64,000 nucleotides of DNA from Oricola nitratireducens (GCF_014904745.1 NZ_JACZCS010000042.1:1-64000), one strand, 5' to 3'; counted from the first letter of the stretch, positions 16,385-26,388 are shown. Made by a program: numbers and translations. Notes: generated by a model from the sequence alone, not told the origin.

Positions 16385-17584
16385 ATGAATTCAAGCCTTG
16401 GCCGTCCGGCAGACATTCTCAAAGATCTCATCCACTGTCCGTCGGTCACGCCGGCGGAGGGCGGCGCGCTGTCGGCGCTCGAAACCATGCTGAAACCGCT
16501 CGGATTCGAGATTCAGCGTCCGGTCTTTTCCGAGGACGGCACGCCGGATGTCGAAAACCTCTATGCGCGGCTCGGCACCGGCGGCCCGCATCTGATGTTC
16601 GCCGGGCATACCGACGTCGTGCCGGTCGGCGACGAGACCGCCTGGACGCATCCGCCTTTCGGCGCGGAAACCGCCGACGGCATGCTATACGGGCGCGGCG
16701 CCGTCGACATGAAAGGCGGCATTGCCTGCTTCGTCGCCGCGGTCGCCCAGCACATCGAGAAACACGGCCCCCCGCCCGGATCGATTTCGTTCCTGATCAC
16801 CGGCGACGAGGAAGGCCCGGCGATCAACGGCACCGCAAAGCTCCTGACATGGGCGGTCGAGCGCGGCGAAAGCTGGGATGCCTGCATCGTCGGCGAACCG
16901 ACCAATCCGGACGCGCTCGGCGACATGATCAAGATCGGGCGCCGCGGTTCGGTGTCCGGGACGGTGACGGTTCACGGCGTACAGGGCCATGCCGCCTATC
17001 CGCATCTCGCCGACAATCCGGTTCGCGGCATCGTCCAGGTGGTCGAGGCGCTTTTCGATCCACCCTTCGATGCGGGCACGGAGAATTTCCAGGCGACAAA
17101 TCTCGAAGTCACGACCATCGATACCGGCAATCCGGCGGTCAACGTGATCCCGGCGGCATCGTCGGCCTCCTTCAATGTCCGCTTCAACGACAGCTGGAGC
17201 GTGGACAGCCTGAAGGAAGAAATCGGCGCGCGTATCGCCAAAGCGGCGGCGTCGACGCATCTGAGGCCCGGAAAATCCGCGCCGATGCGATACGACCTCG
17301 TCTGGAAAGACCCGCCGAGCCCGGTCTTCCTGACCCGCGACGAGACGCTCGTCGGCGTCGTCAGCGGCGCCGTCGCGGCCGTGACCGGCAGGACGCCGGT
17401 CCTGTCGACATCGGGCGGCACGTCGGATGCACGTTTCATCAAGGATTATTGCCCGGTGGTGGAATTTGGCCTCGTCGGCAAGACCATGCACATGGTCGAC
17501 GAATGCGTGGCGGTCGACGATCTCGATACGCTGACGGAGATCTATGCCCGTGTCATCGCGGACTGGTTTGCGAGCCGCGCATGA
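16385..17584 (+). CDS. dapE: Succinyl-diaminopimelate desuccinylase
   Basis: A 399-residue M20-family metallohydrolase acting after DapD/DapC in lysine/DAP synthesis. Zinc ligands and catalytic residues are seen in MFAGHTDVVP (His about residue 74), GRGAVDMKGG (bridging Asp about 107) and TGDEEGPA (Glu pair about 140). The lid/dimer domain occupies about 180-295. The C-terminal STSGGTSDARF and the late His in KTMHMVDE match DapE. The stop overlaps the next start as ATGA. Confidence 0.96.
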   Translation: MNSSLGRPADILKDLIHCPSVTPAEGGALSALETMLKPLGFEIQRPVFSEDGTPDVENLYARLGTGGPHLMFAGHTDVVPVGDETAWTHPPFGAETADGMLYGRGAVDMKGGIACFVAAVAQHIEKHGPPPGSISFLITGDEEGPAINGTAKLLTWAVERGESWDACIVGEPTNPDALGDMIKIGRRGSVSGTVTVHGVQGHAAYPHLADNPVRGIVQVVEALFDPPFDAGTENFQATNLEVTTIDTGNPAVNVIPAASSASFNVRFNDSWSVDSLKEEIGARIAKAAASTHLRPGKSAPMRYDLVWKDPPSPVFLTRDETLVGVVSGAVAAVTGRTPVLSTSGGTSDARFIKDYCPVVEFGLVGKTMHMVDECVAVDDLDTLTEIYARVIADWFASRA

Positions 17585-18180
17585 ATTTCTTCGACTATGC
17601 CTTCCACCACATCGGCTGCGTGGCGCGGATATTGCGCGGCGACCCGCGGGCGCTTGGCGACATGGATATCTCGGCCGACGGCTTCTGGCGGTCGTTCGAG
17701 GCGTTTCCCGCCGCCCTGCCGGCGCTGATTTTCGCCTGGGTGGTGGAGGCGCGCCAGATCGAGGCCGCCGGCGCGCTGGCTCCTCTCGGCTCGCTGATCG
17801 CGCGGATGGCGGTGCTGGAGGTCGTGTTCTGGATCCTGCCGGTGATCGTGCTGGCGTTCGTGCTGCGGGCGTTGCGGATGCAGCGGCGCTTTTCGCAGCT
17901 GATCATCGCCAGGAACTGGCTCTCCGCGCTGATGAGTTACGTGTTCGTCAGCGTGCCGCTTGCCGAAATGACGCTGAATGGCGGCCAGACCAGCCAGGCG
18001 ACCGCGTTGCTCACACTGGTCACGATGGGCCTGATGCTGTGGTTTTCCGTACGCGTCACGCGAACCGCCCTGAATGTCACGCCGATGGTGGCGGTCGGTT
18101 TCGTCGCCGTCGAGACGCTGATCACCTACCCGCTCGCCGTCTCGCTTTACGAGGTGGCGGGGTTGTATCCAGGGGCGTGA
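17581..18180 (+). CDS. Hydrophobic membrane protein of unknown function
   Basis: A 199-residue protein with about five membrane segments (around 45-60, 75-100, 112-128, 140-160, 170-190). The N-terminus [20 protein letters not shown] is charged and aromatic. It is translationally coupled to dapE by an ATGA overlap and ends inside the convergent truA gene, overlapping it by 59 bases. No family recognised beyond 'conserved alphaproteobacterial membrane protein'. Confidence 0.78.
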   Translation: MNFFDYAFHHIGCVARILRGDPRALGDMDISADGFWRSFEAFPAALPALIFAWVVEARQIEAAGALAPLGSLIARMAVLEVVFWILPVIVLAFVLRALRMQRRFSQLIIARNWLSALMSYVFVSVPLAEMTLNGGQTSQATALLTLVTMGLMLWFSVRVTRTALNVTPMVAVGFVAVETLITYPLAVSLYEVAGLYPGA

Positions 18181-18931
18181 ACACGCGGTCGTACTCGACC
18201 CGGGCCAAGTAGAGGCCGTGCGGCGGCGCGAGCGCGCCGCAGCGCTGATGGTCGCGGGCATCGAGCGCCGCCTGCACGTCCTCGCCGGTCCAGCGCCCCT
18301 CACCGACGAGCTTCAGCGTGCCGACCAGCGAGCGGACCTGATTGTGCAGGAAACTGCGCGCGGAAACGCGAACCTCGATCAGTTCGCCATTTCGCGAGAA
18401 ACGGATCTCGTCGAGCGTCTTGACCGGCGATTTCGATTGGCACTGCGCGGCGCGGAAGGTCGTGAAATCGTGCGTGCCGATGAGGATCGCCGCGGCGTCC
18501 TGCATGACGGCGACATCGAGCGGCATCTTGACCCACCAGGCGCGCTCGCGTTCCAGCGGGCTCGGCGTGTGGCGATTGACGATCCTGTAGAGATAGTGGC
18601 GCGTCGTCGCCGAAAACCGGGCGTGGAAGCCCTCGTCCATCTTCTCGGCATCGAGCACGACGACGCATTCATCGGCCATGACCAGATAGGCGTTGATCGC
18701 CTCCATGACGCGGCGCGCGTCCCAGTCGCGCGTGAGGTCGACATGGCAAACCTGCCCGAGTGCGTGGACGCCGGTGTCGGTGCGCCCGGCGACATGGATC
18801 GTGACGTCCTCGCCGGTGAACTTCTTCACCGCCCGTTCCATCGCTTCCTGCACGGCATAGCCGTTGCGTTGGCGCTGGAAGCCAACATAGGGCGTGCCGT
18901 CATATTCGACGGTCAAACGGTAACGGGGCAT
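18122..18931 (-). CDS. truA: tRNA pseudouridine(38-40) synthase
   Basis: A 269-residue enzyme that makes pseudouridine in the anticodon arm of many tRNAs. The catalytic Asp52 is in [29 protein letters not shown] and [18 protein letters not shown] are further TruA signatures. The family normally ends shortly after [12 protein letters not shown]; here about 25 residues with an Arg/Pro-rich end ([12 protein letters not shown]) are added, and this tail is what overlaps the convergent membrane-protein gene. It follows fmt on the same strand. Confidence 0.96.
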   Translation of the reverse strand: MPRYRLTVEYDGTPYVGFQRQRNGYAVQEAMERAVKKFTGEDVTIHVAGRTDTGVHALGQVCHVDLTRDWDARRVMEAINAYLVMADECVVVLDAEKMDEGFHARFSATTRHYLYRIVNRHTPSPLERERAWWVKMPLDVAVMQDAAAILIGTHDFTTFRAAQCQSKSPVKTLDEIRFSRNGELIEVRVSARSFLHNQVRSLVGTLKLVGEGRWTGEDVQAALDARDHQRCGALAPPHGLYLARVEYDRVFTPLDTTPPPRKARRRAGR

Positions 18932-18992
18932 AGGGTCACTTCAGGTTAAGTCAGGCACCGGCTCATAAAGCGCGGCGAGCGCCTCGTCCAGT

Positions 18993-19922
18993 TCAGCGAA
19001 TGGCGGCGATGGTCGCGCCCCTGACGAAATCGGCGGCGCCAAGCGGCTTGCCGCCGGCCTTCTGCATCAGGAGAAGCTCCACCGAAGCATCGGCGCAGGC
19101 GATGAACAGCCGGCCGTCGGTCACCGAGACGGCCCCCGCGCCACCCGGCACAAGCGGAGCCAGGCGGCTGCGCAGGAGCTTGACGCGCTCCCACTTGCCG
19201 CCGATCTCCATCTCGCACCATGCGCCCGGAAACGGCGACAGGCCGCGAATATGGTCATGCACATCGCGCGCGGGACGCGACCAGTCGACCCGGCATTCCG
19301 CCTTGTCGATCTTGGCGGCATAGAGAACACCTTCGTCGGGTTGCGGCGTCAGCGAAAGGCTGCCGCGCTCGAGGGCGGCCATCGCACGCACCATGAGATC
19401 CGCGCAGAGCTGCGACAACGCGTCATGCAGTTCGCCGGCGGTCATGTCCTCGCCGATCGGCATGCGGTCTTCGAGCGCGATGTCGCCGGTGTCGAGACCC
19501 TTGTCCATCTTCATGACCATCATGCCGGTTTCGGCGTCGCCGGCCATGATCGCGCGCTGGATCGGCGCGGCGCCGCGCCAGCGCGGCAGCAGCGAGGCAT
19601 GGCCGTTGAAGCAGCCCAAACGGGTGCCGTTCAGAACGGTTTCCGGCAACAGCAGACCGTAGGCGACCACCACGGCGGCATCGGCCTCCAGATCGCGGAA
19701 GGCGTCCTGTTCCTCGCTTCCCTTCAGGCTTGCCGGTGTGCGCACGGGAATACCCAGCGCCTCGGCCTGGCGATGCACCGGGGACCTGATGAGTTCGAGG
19801 CCGCGGCGGCCGGCGGGACGCGGCGGCTGGGTATAGCAGGCCACGACGTCGTGTCCGTGGGCGACCAGGGCGGTCAGCGTCGGAACCGAAAACTCCGGGG
19901 TCCCCATGAAAATTAACCGCAT
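18993..19922 (-). CDS. fmt: Methionyl-tRNA formyltransferase
   Basis: A 309-residue enzyme that formylates initiator Met-tRNA. The N-terminus [16 protein letters not shown], the catalytic Asn106/His108 in [20 protein letters not shown] and the Asp in KGLDTGDI (about 143) are all present, with the C-terminal OB-fold tRNA-binding domain (about 205-305). The start at 19922 was preferred over 19937 since GAGGGA then lies at a proper distance. Unusually, fmt and def are separated by a small gene on the other strand. Confidence 0.96.
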   Translation of the reverse strand: MRLIFMGTPEFSVPTLTALVAHGHDVVACYTQPPRPAGRRGLELIRSPVHRQAEALGIPVRTPASLKGSEEQDAFRDLEADAAVVVAYGLLLPETVLNGTRLGCFNGHASLLPRWRGAAPIQRAIMAGDAETGMMVMKMDKGLDTGDIALEDRMPIGEDMTAGELHDALSQLCADLMVRAMAALERGSLSLTPQPDEGVLYAAKIDKAECRVDWSRPARDVHDHIRGLSPFPGAWCEMEIGGKWERVKLLRSRLAPLVPGGAGAVSVTDGRLFIACADASVELLLMQKAGGKPLGAADFVRGATIAAIR

Positions 19923-20047
19923 ACTGCCGTCCCTCATAAAAAAATAACCGGATCACTAAAATGCGCGCGGTTTTGTAAAGGCAATCTTCAGTCGCTTTGC
20001 AAATATACGATTAACCTAGCTAGAGGTTCGTTCGGAGGGCATGAAGC

Positions 20048-20368
20048 ATGACACGGGCTGCTTTCGGCCAGCGTGAGGCCAGGCAACTTACCTATGCGCA
20101 CGCGGGCGTATTGAAGGAACACGCGGACTACACAAGCAGCGCCAAGGAGCGCAAGCCGGTCCGCAAGAAACTGCATACGCCCGTCGTCAAGAAGAAACGC
20201 GTCACGGTCAATAACAACAAACAGCGGATGAGTTTACTCGACCGCATCCTGACCTCGTTAACCGTTGTCGCACTGGCCTTTGCCGCCGTTAACATTTTCC
20301 TGCCCGACGCCGCCGTTGCCGCGGCGTTGCGGGTCAGCGAGATCGCCGGCATCGCGCTTCCGGCTTAA
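20048..20368 (+). CDS. Small basic single-helix membrane protein, unknown
   Basis: A 106-residue protein: polar, strongly basic N-terminal half ([22 protein letters not shown]) and one membrane helix near residues 66-86 ([18 protein letters not shown]), followed by an Ala-rich tail. GGAGGG lies 8 bases before the ATG. It is inserted on the opposite strand between def and fmt; its last four bases overlap the def stop. Family not recognised. Confidence 0.7.
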   Translation: MTRAAFGQREARQLTYAHAGVLKEHADYTSSAKERKPVRKKLHTPVVKKKRVTVNNNKQRMSLLDRILTSLTVVALAFAAVNIFLPDAAVAAALRVSEIAGIALPA

Positions 20369-20889
20369 AGCCGGGTTCCGCCGCGCTGCCTGGCCAGCTT
20401 GGTGAACTTCTTGACGACCATGTCGCGCTTCAGCTTGGAGATGTGGTCGATAAACAAGATGCCGTTGAGATGGTCGATCTCGTGCTGCAGGCAGGTGGCG
20501 AAAACGCCGTCCGCCGTTACCGTGTTCTCCTTGCCGTTCCTGTCGAGATAGTTGACCGTCACGGTCGCCGGGCGCTCGACCTCGGCATAGTAGTCCGGAA
20601 TCGACAGGCAGCCTTCCTCGTAGGTCGACACCTCGTCGCCGGTGGCGACGACTTCCGGATTGATGAAGACCTGCGGATTCTTCGGTTCGTCCTCTTTCGA
20701 GACGTCGATGACGAGCAAGCGGATCGGCTCGCCGACCTGCACGGCGGCAAGGCCGATGCCCGGCGCGTCATACATGGTCTCCAGCATGTCGTCGGCAAAA
20801 CGGCGCAGTTCGTCATCCACGCGCTCGACGGGTCTGGAGCTTTCGCGGAGGATCGGATCCGGCAGAAGTACAAGCGGTTTGGTCGTCAT
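20365..20889 (-). CDS. def: Peptide deformylase
   Basis: A 174-residue metalloenzyme that removes the formyl group from nascent chains. The three motifs are [10 protein letters not shown] (44-53), EGCLS with metal-ligand Cys94 and QHEIDH with His136, Glu137 and His140. The ATG at 20889 gives the normal N-terminus ([15 protein letters not shown]). It works in the same pathway as fmt, which lies just downstream on this strand beyond a small opposite-strand gene. Confidence 0.96.
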   Translation of the reverse strand: MTTKPLVLLPDPILRESSRPVERVDDELRRFADDMLETMYDAPGIGLAAVQVGEPIRLLVIDVSKEDEPKNPQVFINPEVVATGDEVSTYEEGCLSIPDYYAEVERPATVTVNYLDRNGKENTVTADGVFATCLQHEIDHLNGILFIDHISKLKRDMVVKKFTKLARQRGGTRL

Positions 20890-20983
20890 TATGGCGCTCA
20901 CGTAAGCAATGCGATACGCATCGTCAATCTCCCGCGATACAGTGCGATCTGACAGCGGCACGCGAATCGCCTAAATTCGGCAA

Positions 20984-22234
20984 ATGGAAACAACTCTCGA
21001 TCTGTCCCGGCCGTTTCTGGCCGTCGGGAACACCGTTCTGACCCTCGGCGACACGCTTCTGGCGGGAGCCGGTTTGCTGGTGCTCGTTCTCGCGGGCATG
21101 GCGTTTGCAGGCTGGCGGGCGGCGAAACACCGCGCCGCGGTTCTGGAGGACAACCAGCGCCGGGCGGCGGAAGCCGAAGCGCGCATGGCCGACATCCTCA
21201 AGGCGCAGTCGGAAATGCACGGGCGCATGGCCTCGATGACGGAAATCTTCGGCTCGCGGCAGTCGGAACTGAACCAGGCCATCCACCAGCGCTTCGATTC
21301 CATGACCAACCGGATCGGCCAGTCGATGACCGAGCAGCAGAAATCGACGCATGAAAATCTCGCGAAGCTGCAGGAGCGGCTGGCGGTGATCGACACGGCG
21401 CAGACCAACATCCAGCAACTCGCCGGTCAGGTCGTCGAACTGCAGTCGATCCTGTCGAACAAGCAGACGCGCGGCGCGTTCGGGCAGGCGCGCATGGAGA
21501 CGATCATCTCCGACGGTCTGCCGATGGACGCCTACACATTCCAGGCCACGCTTTCCAACGGCAACCGGCCCGACTGCATCGTGCACATGCCGAACGACGC
21601 GCCGGGCCTCGTCATCGACGCGAAGTTTCCGCTCGAAGCCTGGAACGCGATCCGCAGCGCCGGTGACGCCGCGCAATCGGCGGAGGCGGCGAAACAGTTC
21701 CGCCGCGACATGGACGTCCACATCAAGGCGATCTCGGAGAAATACCTGATCACCGGCGAAACGCAGGACACGGCGTTCCTGTTCGTGCCGTCGGAATCGA
21801 TCTTCGCCGACATCCACGAGCATCACGAGGCGGTCGTCCAGAAAGCGCACCGGGCGCGCGTCGTCATCGTTTCGCCATCGCTCCTGATGCTGTCGATCCA
21901 GGTGATCCAGGCGCTTCTGAAGGATGCGCGCATGCGTGAACAGGCGCATCTCATTCAGGGCGAAGTGTTGCGCCTGATGGAGGACGTGGTGCGGCTCGAC
22001 GACCGGGTGCGCAAGCTGCAGACCCATTTCGGCCAGGCGCAGAAGGACATCGACGACATCCTCGTCTCGTCGAACAAGGTCACGCGGCGCGGCCAGAAGA
22101 TCGAGGCGCTCGAATTCAGCGGCGACCGGCCGGTTGCGGACGCGCCCGCCGTGGCAGATGCGGCGGAGTCGAAGACGGCCAGCAGCAAGACCGGCCAGTT
22201 GCGCCTCAGGGTCGTCGATCCGGAAGAGGACTGA
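20984..22234 (+). CDS. rmuC: DNA recombination protein RmuC
   Basis: A 416-residue protein with an N-terminal membrane anchor (about 15-45), a long coiled coil (about 48-150) and the C-terminal RmuC nuclease-like domain (about 155-360). The domain includes LPMDAYTFQATLSNGNRPDCIVHMP, APGLVIDAKFPLEAW with its acidic/lysine nuclease core, and FLFVPSESIFADIHEHH. The family limits inversions at repeats in E. coli. The 3' end overlaps the convergent gene by 29 bases. Confidence 0.92.
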   Translation: METTLDLSRPFLAVGNTVLTLGDTLLAGAGLLVLVLAGMAFAGWRAAKHRAAVLEDNQRRAAEAEARMADILKAQSEMHGRMASMTEIFGSRQSELNQAIHQRFDSMTNRIGQSMTEQQKSTHENLAKLQERLAVIDTAQTNIQQLAGQVVELQSILSNKQTRGAFGQARMETIISDGLPMDAYTFQATLSNGNRPDCIVHMPNDAPGLVIDAKFPLEAWNAIRSAGDAAQSAEAAKQFRRDMDVHIKAISEKYLITGETQDTAFLFVPSESIFADIHEHHEAVVQKAHRARVVIVSPSLLMLSIQVIQALLKDARMREQAHLIQGEVLRLMEDVVRLDDRVRKLQTHFGQAQKDIDDILVSSNKVTRRGQKIEALEFSGDRPVADAPAVADAAESKTASSKTGQLRLRVVDPEED

Positions 22235-22964
22235 CCTCGAAGGGCTGCTTCAGAACGACCGCCGATATCGCCGACAGGACCGCGCGCCGGATGCGCGCCA
22301 ATGTCTCGCCGTCATTGCGCAACGACGTGATCAGCGGCAGCGCGGGACGGCTTGCGGTCCAGCCTGCCACATATACGTCCTTCGCCGCCGGCTCGTGCTC
22401 CTGCGCGATCGCCCAGGTGACGCAGTCTATCGCCGCGTAGTCTGTTTCTCCCGCCGCGACGGCACGGATCGAGGCGCGATGCGAGCCGGTCCAGATGATT
22501 TCAGCATTGTCGGGCGGCGCCATCCCCAGGGCTTTCCTGTCGCGGGCAAGCGCCACCCAGCCGGACATGGAATCGGCGCTGTTGGCTGCCTGGCGTCCGG
22601 CCACGGCTTTCGGCGCGAAGCGCGGTGCGAATGTGCGGCGCGGCGCGGGCATGTCCGCATCCGATCCTTTTCGCAGAATGGCGCTGCGGTAGGTGGCATT
22701 TCCGCACCCGGGCACGCGATGCACCGGCGTCGCGACATAGCGGACACGACCATCGAGAACAGTCGCCAGAGGATGGCTGCAGGTCTCGCCGATCAGTAAA
22801 TCCGGGGAAAGCCAGAGCATTTCGAGGTCGCCGTCACGCGTCAGGGTTTCAGGTGCGTCAAAGCCCTCGGCGCGCAACGCGTCGCGCAACTTCGCCCAGC
22901 GCGCGTCGGTTTCGGCGCGGCGCTCGGGCCAGTCATACATGGGAAGAGTAGCGATAGGCGGCAT
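22206..22964 (-). CDS. PhnD-like phosphate/phosphonate-type substrate-binding protein
   Basis: A 252-residue protein with the periplasmic-binding-protein type II fold of the PhnD/SsuA group: MYDWPERRAETDARWAKLRDAL at the start, PDLLIGETCSHPLA, then VTWAIAQEHEP. It has no signal peptide, so it is not a standard periplasmic binding protein, and no transporter permease or ATPase gene is adjacent. It is 40 bases downstream of the desaturase gene on the same strand and probably cotranscribed with it. Confidence 0.78.
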   Translation of the reverse strand: MPPIATLPMYDWPERRAETDARWAKLRDALRAEGFDAPETLTRDGDLEMLWLSPDLLIGETCSHPLATVLDGRVRYVATPVHRVPGCGNATYRSAILRKGSDADMPAPRRTFAPRFAPKAVAGRQAANSADSMSGWVALARDRKALGMAPPDNAEIIWTGSHRASIRAVAAGETDYAAIDCVTWAIAQEHEPAAKDVYVAGWTASRPALPLITSLRNDGETLARIRRAVLSAISAVVLKQPFEVSPLPDRRP

Positions 22965-23004
22965 TGCGTTTCCCTACGCCGCCCGGCGGGCGGCGTCCAC
23001 CGGA

Positions 23005-24009
23005 TCAATCCTGGTCCGGTTTCGCGGGCACCGCGGCGTTGCAGCCGATCTGCGGGCCGGTCGGAACGCCGACGGGATGAAAGCTGCCGCCATTTGCCGG
23101 CACAACCGCTTCGCCCGTTCGCCAGGCCGGATGGACAACCGGCTCCTTGGCGCGGAAGGCGAAGGCGCGGAAAATGGTCCAGTAGTCCGGGAACACATAG
23201 CCGCCGTTGCGCCGCAGCCAGTCCGCGCGGCCTGCACGGTAGAGTTTCGGCAGCGCGTACCACGGCGCGCGCGGCAGCTTGTGATGAACGAAATGCAGAT
23301 TGTTGTAGAGGAAGAGCAGGCCGAAAATTCCGCCGTGCTCGACGATCACCGTGCGCCCGTCGGGATCATTCTCCCAGCGGTGCTCGCAATAGGTGCGGAT
23401 CGCGATGATGGCGAGCCCGCCATAGGCGACGGTCACGACATAGAGCAGCGGATCGATGCCCATGACACCCTTCACGATGTAGAGCAGCACGGCCAGACCG
23501 GCCAAATGATTGAGCCATGCCTGGCGAACGCCGCGCTCGCCGCGCCACAACCGGCCCGCTTCTGCAACCATGAATGCGGTGACCATCAAGGCGGGGCCGA
23601 GCAGCAGGCGGCCGGCAAGCGTGTTGTTGACGGCGAGCAGGAAACGCAGCGGCGCATTCATGCGGCCGTGGTCGGCGGCGGCGCGATACCAGCTTTCCGG
23701 ATCATCGTAAGGATCGGTCAGACGCTCGTCGTCGTGGTGGCGCAGATGCAGCTGCTTGAAGCGACGGAAGGGATAGAAAACGGTGAGCGGCAGCGCGACC
23801 AGCAATTCGTTGATGCCCGCGTTGCGGGTCGGATGGCCATGCAGCGCCTCATGCTGCAAGGACGAGTGCAAGGCCGCCGCGACCGCCATCACGCACAGCG
23901 CCAGAACCGGCCAGGCCGGGTAAAGCGCCAGGCCACTGACAAGCCAAAGGCAGTAGCACAGGGCCAGCATGGCCAAGGTCGGCCATTCCAAACTCTTCGA
24001 ATCCTTCAT
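23005..24009 (-). CDS. Membrane fatty acid desaturase
   Basis: A 334-residue integral di-iron protein. The three histidine boxes are HEALH (53-57), HLRHH (88-92) and HFVHH near residue 244, separated by hydrophobic pairs, as in acyl-lipid desaturases. The start at 24009 has AAGGGGAAAAAC directly upstream. It is divergent from an XRE regulator across a 151-bp region that holds a perfect palindrome, so regulation by that neighbour is likely. The exact substrate (acyl-lipid, sterol or carotenoid) cannot be told from sequence. Confidence 0.88.
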   Translation of the reverse strand: MKDSKSLEWPTLAMLALCYCLWLVSGLALYPAWPVLALCVMAVAAALHSSLQHEALHGHPTRNAGINELLVALPLTVFYPFRRFKQLHLRHHDDERLTDPYDDPESWYRAAADHGRMNAPLRFLLAVNNTLAGRLLLGPALMVTAFMVAEAGRLWRGERGVRQAWLNHLAGLAVLLYIVKGVMGIDPLLYVVTVAYGGLAIIAIRTYCEHRWENDPDGRTVIVEHGGIFGLLFLYNNLHFVHHKLPRAPWYALPKLYRAGRADWLRRNGGYVFPDYWTIFRAFAFRAKEPVVHPAWRTGEAVVPANGGSFHPVGVPTGPQIGCNAAVPAKPDQD

Positions 24010-24106
24010 GTTTTTCCCCTTGTGGAGAATACATGACTCCTGACACTCGCTGTTTCCATGAGGAAATGGTGAACTTTTATGGATTTTGACAAACAAATTC
24101 CGAATG

Positions 24107-24124
24107 TGTTGATTGTTATCAACA
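24107..24124. promoter_or_regulatory. Palindromic operator between desaturase and XRE genes
   Basis: TGTTGAT-TGTT-ATCAACA is a perfect 7-bp-arm palindrome in the divergent promoter region. A TTGACA (24086-24091) followed 17 bp later by TTGATT could be the plus-strand promoter, which would put the palindrome over its -10 element. The likely binder is the adjacent XRE regulator (inference). Confidence 0.5.
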
Positions 24125-24160
24125 TATGGGGAATATTATCTTCGAAACAGGAGGTTTGAC

Positions 24161-25012
24161 ATGGAGCTACCGGACAAGCGGGACGTCTCGCGGCTGTTCC
24201 GCGAGCGGCTCGAACACCTGCTGCAGCGTTCCGGACAGAACCGTTCGACCTTTGCGGCGAAGGTCGGGATCGACCGGTCGGCGCTGTCGCTGCTGCTCGC
24301 CGGCGAGGTGACGCGGCTGCCGCGCGCCGAGACGCTGATGCGGATCGCCATCGTGCACGGCGTCAGTCTCGACTGGCTGCTCGGGATCAGCCAGGCGGAA
24401 GACGTGACGGCCGCGATCAAGCCGTCGCTGGAACTGGAAGAGGCGCCGGACGACACTGACGAGACGCTGCTGGAAACCTGGCACGCCGAAGCCGCCGGAA
24501 CCAAGATCCGCTATGTGCCGACGACCCTTCCGGACCTGCTGCGCACCGACGCGGTGATCTCCTATGAAAGCCGTGAAAACAAGCGCTCGCTCGTCTCGCG
24601 CATCGACGAGGCGCAGGGCCGCATCGCCTACACGCGCAGGCCCGAAACCGACATCGAGATCTGCATGCCGCTGCAGCGCCTGCTCGACCTGGTGCGCGGC
24701 ACCGGCATCTGGGGGGATCTCGCTGCGCCGGCGCGCATCGCGCAGATCGAGCACATGGCGAACCTGATCGACGAACTCTATCCGAGCCTGCGGCTCTATC
24801 TCTTCGACGCCCAGAGCCATTTCTCGGCGCCCTACACGGTGTTCGGGCCGTACCGCGCGGCGGTCTATATGGGCGACATGTATCTGGTCCTGAACACCAA
24901 GGAAGCGGTGTCCGCGATGACGCGGCATTTCGACAACCTCATCCGCGCGGCGACGGTGCAGGCGCACGAGGCTGCGGCCTGGATACGGGCACTGCCCGGC
25001 GAAAAGCTCTAG
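24161..25012 (+). CDS. XRE-family helix-turn-helix transcriptional regulator
   Basis: A 283-residue regulator. The N-terminal HTH_3 domain (about residues 8-75: RLEHLLQRSGQNRSTFAAKVGIDRSALSLLLAGE) is followed by a long C-terminal region with no recognised sensor fold, possibly a ligand-binding domain. AGGAGG stands 8 bases before the chosen ATG; an upstream in-frame ATG at 24113 lies inside the palindrome and was rejected. It is divergent from the fatty acid desaturase, its probable target. The stop overlaps the convergent mltB-like gene by 4 bases. Confidence 0.87.
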   Translation: MELPDKRDVSRLFRERLEHLLQRSGQNRSTFAAKVGIDRSALSLLLAGEVTRLPRAETLMRIAIVHGVSLDWLLGISQAEDVTAAIKPSLELEEAPDDTDETLLETWHAEAAGTKIRYVPTTLPDLLRTDAVISYESRENKRSLVSRIDEAQGRIAYTRRPETDIEICMPLQRLLDLVRGTGIWGDLAAPARIAQIEHMANLIDELYPSLRLYLFDAQSHFSAPYTVFGPYRAAVYMGDMYLVLNTKEAVSAMTRHFDNLIRAATVQAHEAAAWIRALPGEKL

Positions 25013-26235
25013 CGGATCGCGCGGACGAGGCCGGCGGACGGGAAACAGGCCGGCGAGCGGCCGTGTTTCGCCTCCCAGTCGCCGATCGACCGGCGGGTCT
25101 TGAAGCCCGGAAGGCCGTCGGCGCCGCCGACGTCGTAGCCGATTTTCTCCAGTGCGCGCTGCATGGCTGCGATGTCGAACCGGAACAACTTGTCGGTGCG
25201 GCCCCATTTGGCGGCAAAGCTCTTGTCGCCCCACTGGATGCGGTCGCCGGCATGACCGACGAAGAGCGCATAGAGATCGCTCTCGTTATAGGCCTTCAGG
25301 ACGTAGAAATTCGGCGTGACGATAAAGGCGGGGCCGTAGCGGCCGGCCGGCATCAGGAGATAGCCATCCTGGCGCAGTTCGTGCGCGGGGAACGGTTTTC
25401 CGGAGACGCGCCTGACGCCGAGCTTCACCCAGTCGGACATGCGCTTGCCGCGATCGGGACCTTCCATCGCACAGGAAATCGAGGCGGGAACCGTGACCTC
25501 GAAGCCCCAGTCGCGGCCGGTCTGCCAGCCGAAGGTCTTCAGATAGCCCGCAATGGAGGCGAGCGTGTCGGGGACCGAGTTCCAGATATCGGGGTGGCCG
25601 TCACGATCAAAATCGACGGCGTGAGCGAGGTAGGACGACGGCATGAATTGCGGCTGACCGAGCGCCCCCGCCCAGGACGAGCGCATCGTCTCCGGCTCGG
25701 CGAGACCGCGCTGGACGATGACAAGCGCGGCGACCAGTTCGCTGCGGAACAGTTCGGGCCGCGTCGACATGAACGCCTTGGTTCCCAGCACCTGGAAGGC
25801 ATCATGCGGGATCTTGACGCGGCCGAAGCCGGATTCGCGGCCCCAGATGGCGAGAACGATGCGGCCCGGAACGCCATAGGCGCGTTCGACGGCGGCAAGC
25901 GTCGAGGCGTATTTCCTGGCCAGGCTGCGGCCGGTTGCGGTCACGAAACCGATATTGCGCTCGTCGAAATATTTCGCGGGCGCGCTGAATTCAGCCTGGT
26001 GCATGTCCTTTGGCGGCTCCTTGGAGCCGGGCTTGACGAGGCCGGGAATGTCGAGATTGAGCCGCTTAGCGCCAAGCGCCCGGTCGAAGGTCGCGCGGGA
26101 GATGCCGGACTGCTTCGCCATCGGCCAGATCGTGTTTTCGAGAAAGGCCGCATATTGCGCCTGCAGTCCGGATTGCGCAGCGGCAGGCGCGACAACGAGA
26201 AGCAGGACGGCAAGAGCGGCAGCGAAACGGATCAT
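25009..26235 (-). CDS. Lytic murein transglycosylase, MltB type
   Basis: A 408-residue exported enzyme. A signal peptide (MIRFAAALAVLLLVVAPAAAQ) is followed by the SLT_2 domain (about 25-320) with catalytic Glu in AIWGRESGFGR and the ALGQPQFMPSSYLAHAVD motif. A C-terminal peptidoglycan-binding domain (about 345-400: MQRALEKIGYDVGGADGLPG) follows. It cleaves glycan strands in the periplasm with 1,6-anhydro product formation. GAGGAGG precedes the start chosen. Confidence 0.93.
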   Translation of the reverse strand: MIRFAAALAVLLLVVAPAAAQSGLQAQYAAFLENTIWPMAKQSGISRATFDRALGAKRLNLDIPGLVKPGSKEPPKDMHQAEFSAPAKYFDERNIGFVTATGRSLARKYASTLAAVERAYGVPGRIVLAIWGRESGFGRVKIPHDAFQVLGTKAFMSTRPELFRSELVAALVIVQRGLAEPETMRSSWAGALGQPQFMPSSYLAHAVDFDRDGHPDIWNSVPDTLASIAGYLKTFGWQTGRDWGFEVTVPASISCAMEGPDRGKRMSDWVKLGVRRVSGKPFPAHELRQDGYLLMPAGRYGPAFIVTPNFYVLKAYNESDLYALFVGHAGDRIQWGDKSFAAKWGRTDKLFRFDIAAMQRALEKIGYDVGGADGLPGFKTRRSIGDWEAKHGRSPACFPSAGLVRAIR

Positions 26236-26388
26236 CGGGGCCTCCTCGATTCGGGCAAAGGGTAGCAGACCGATACGGAATGGAAAGGAAACGGTCACAG
26301 CGCCGTAAACGAACGAGGCCGGCCGTTGCAATTTGGCCGCGGGATCGCGAAAAGGTCACCTAGGGGCACAGGAACGACCGAAACGACG

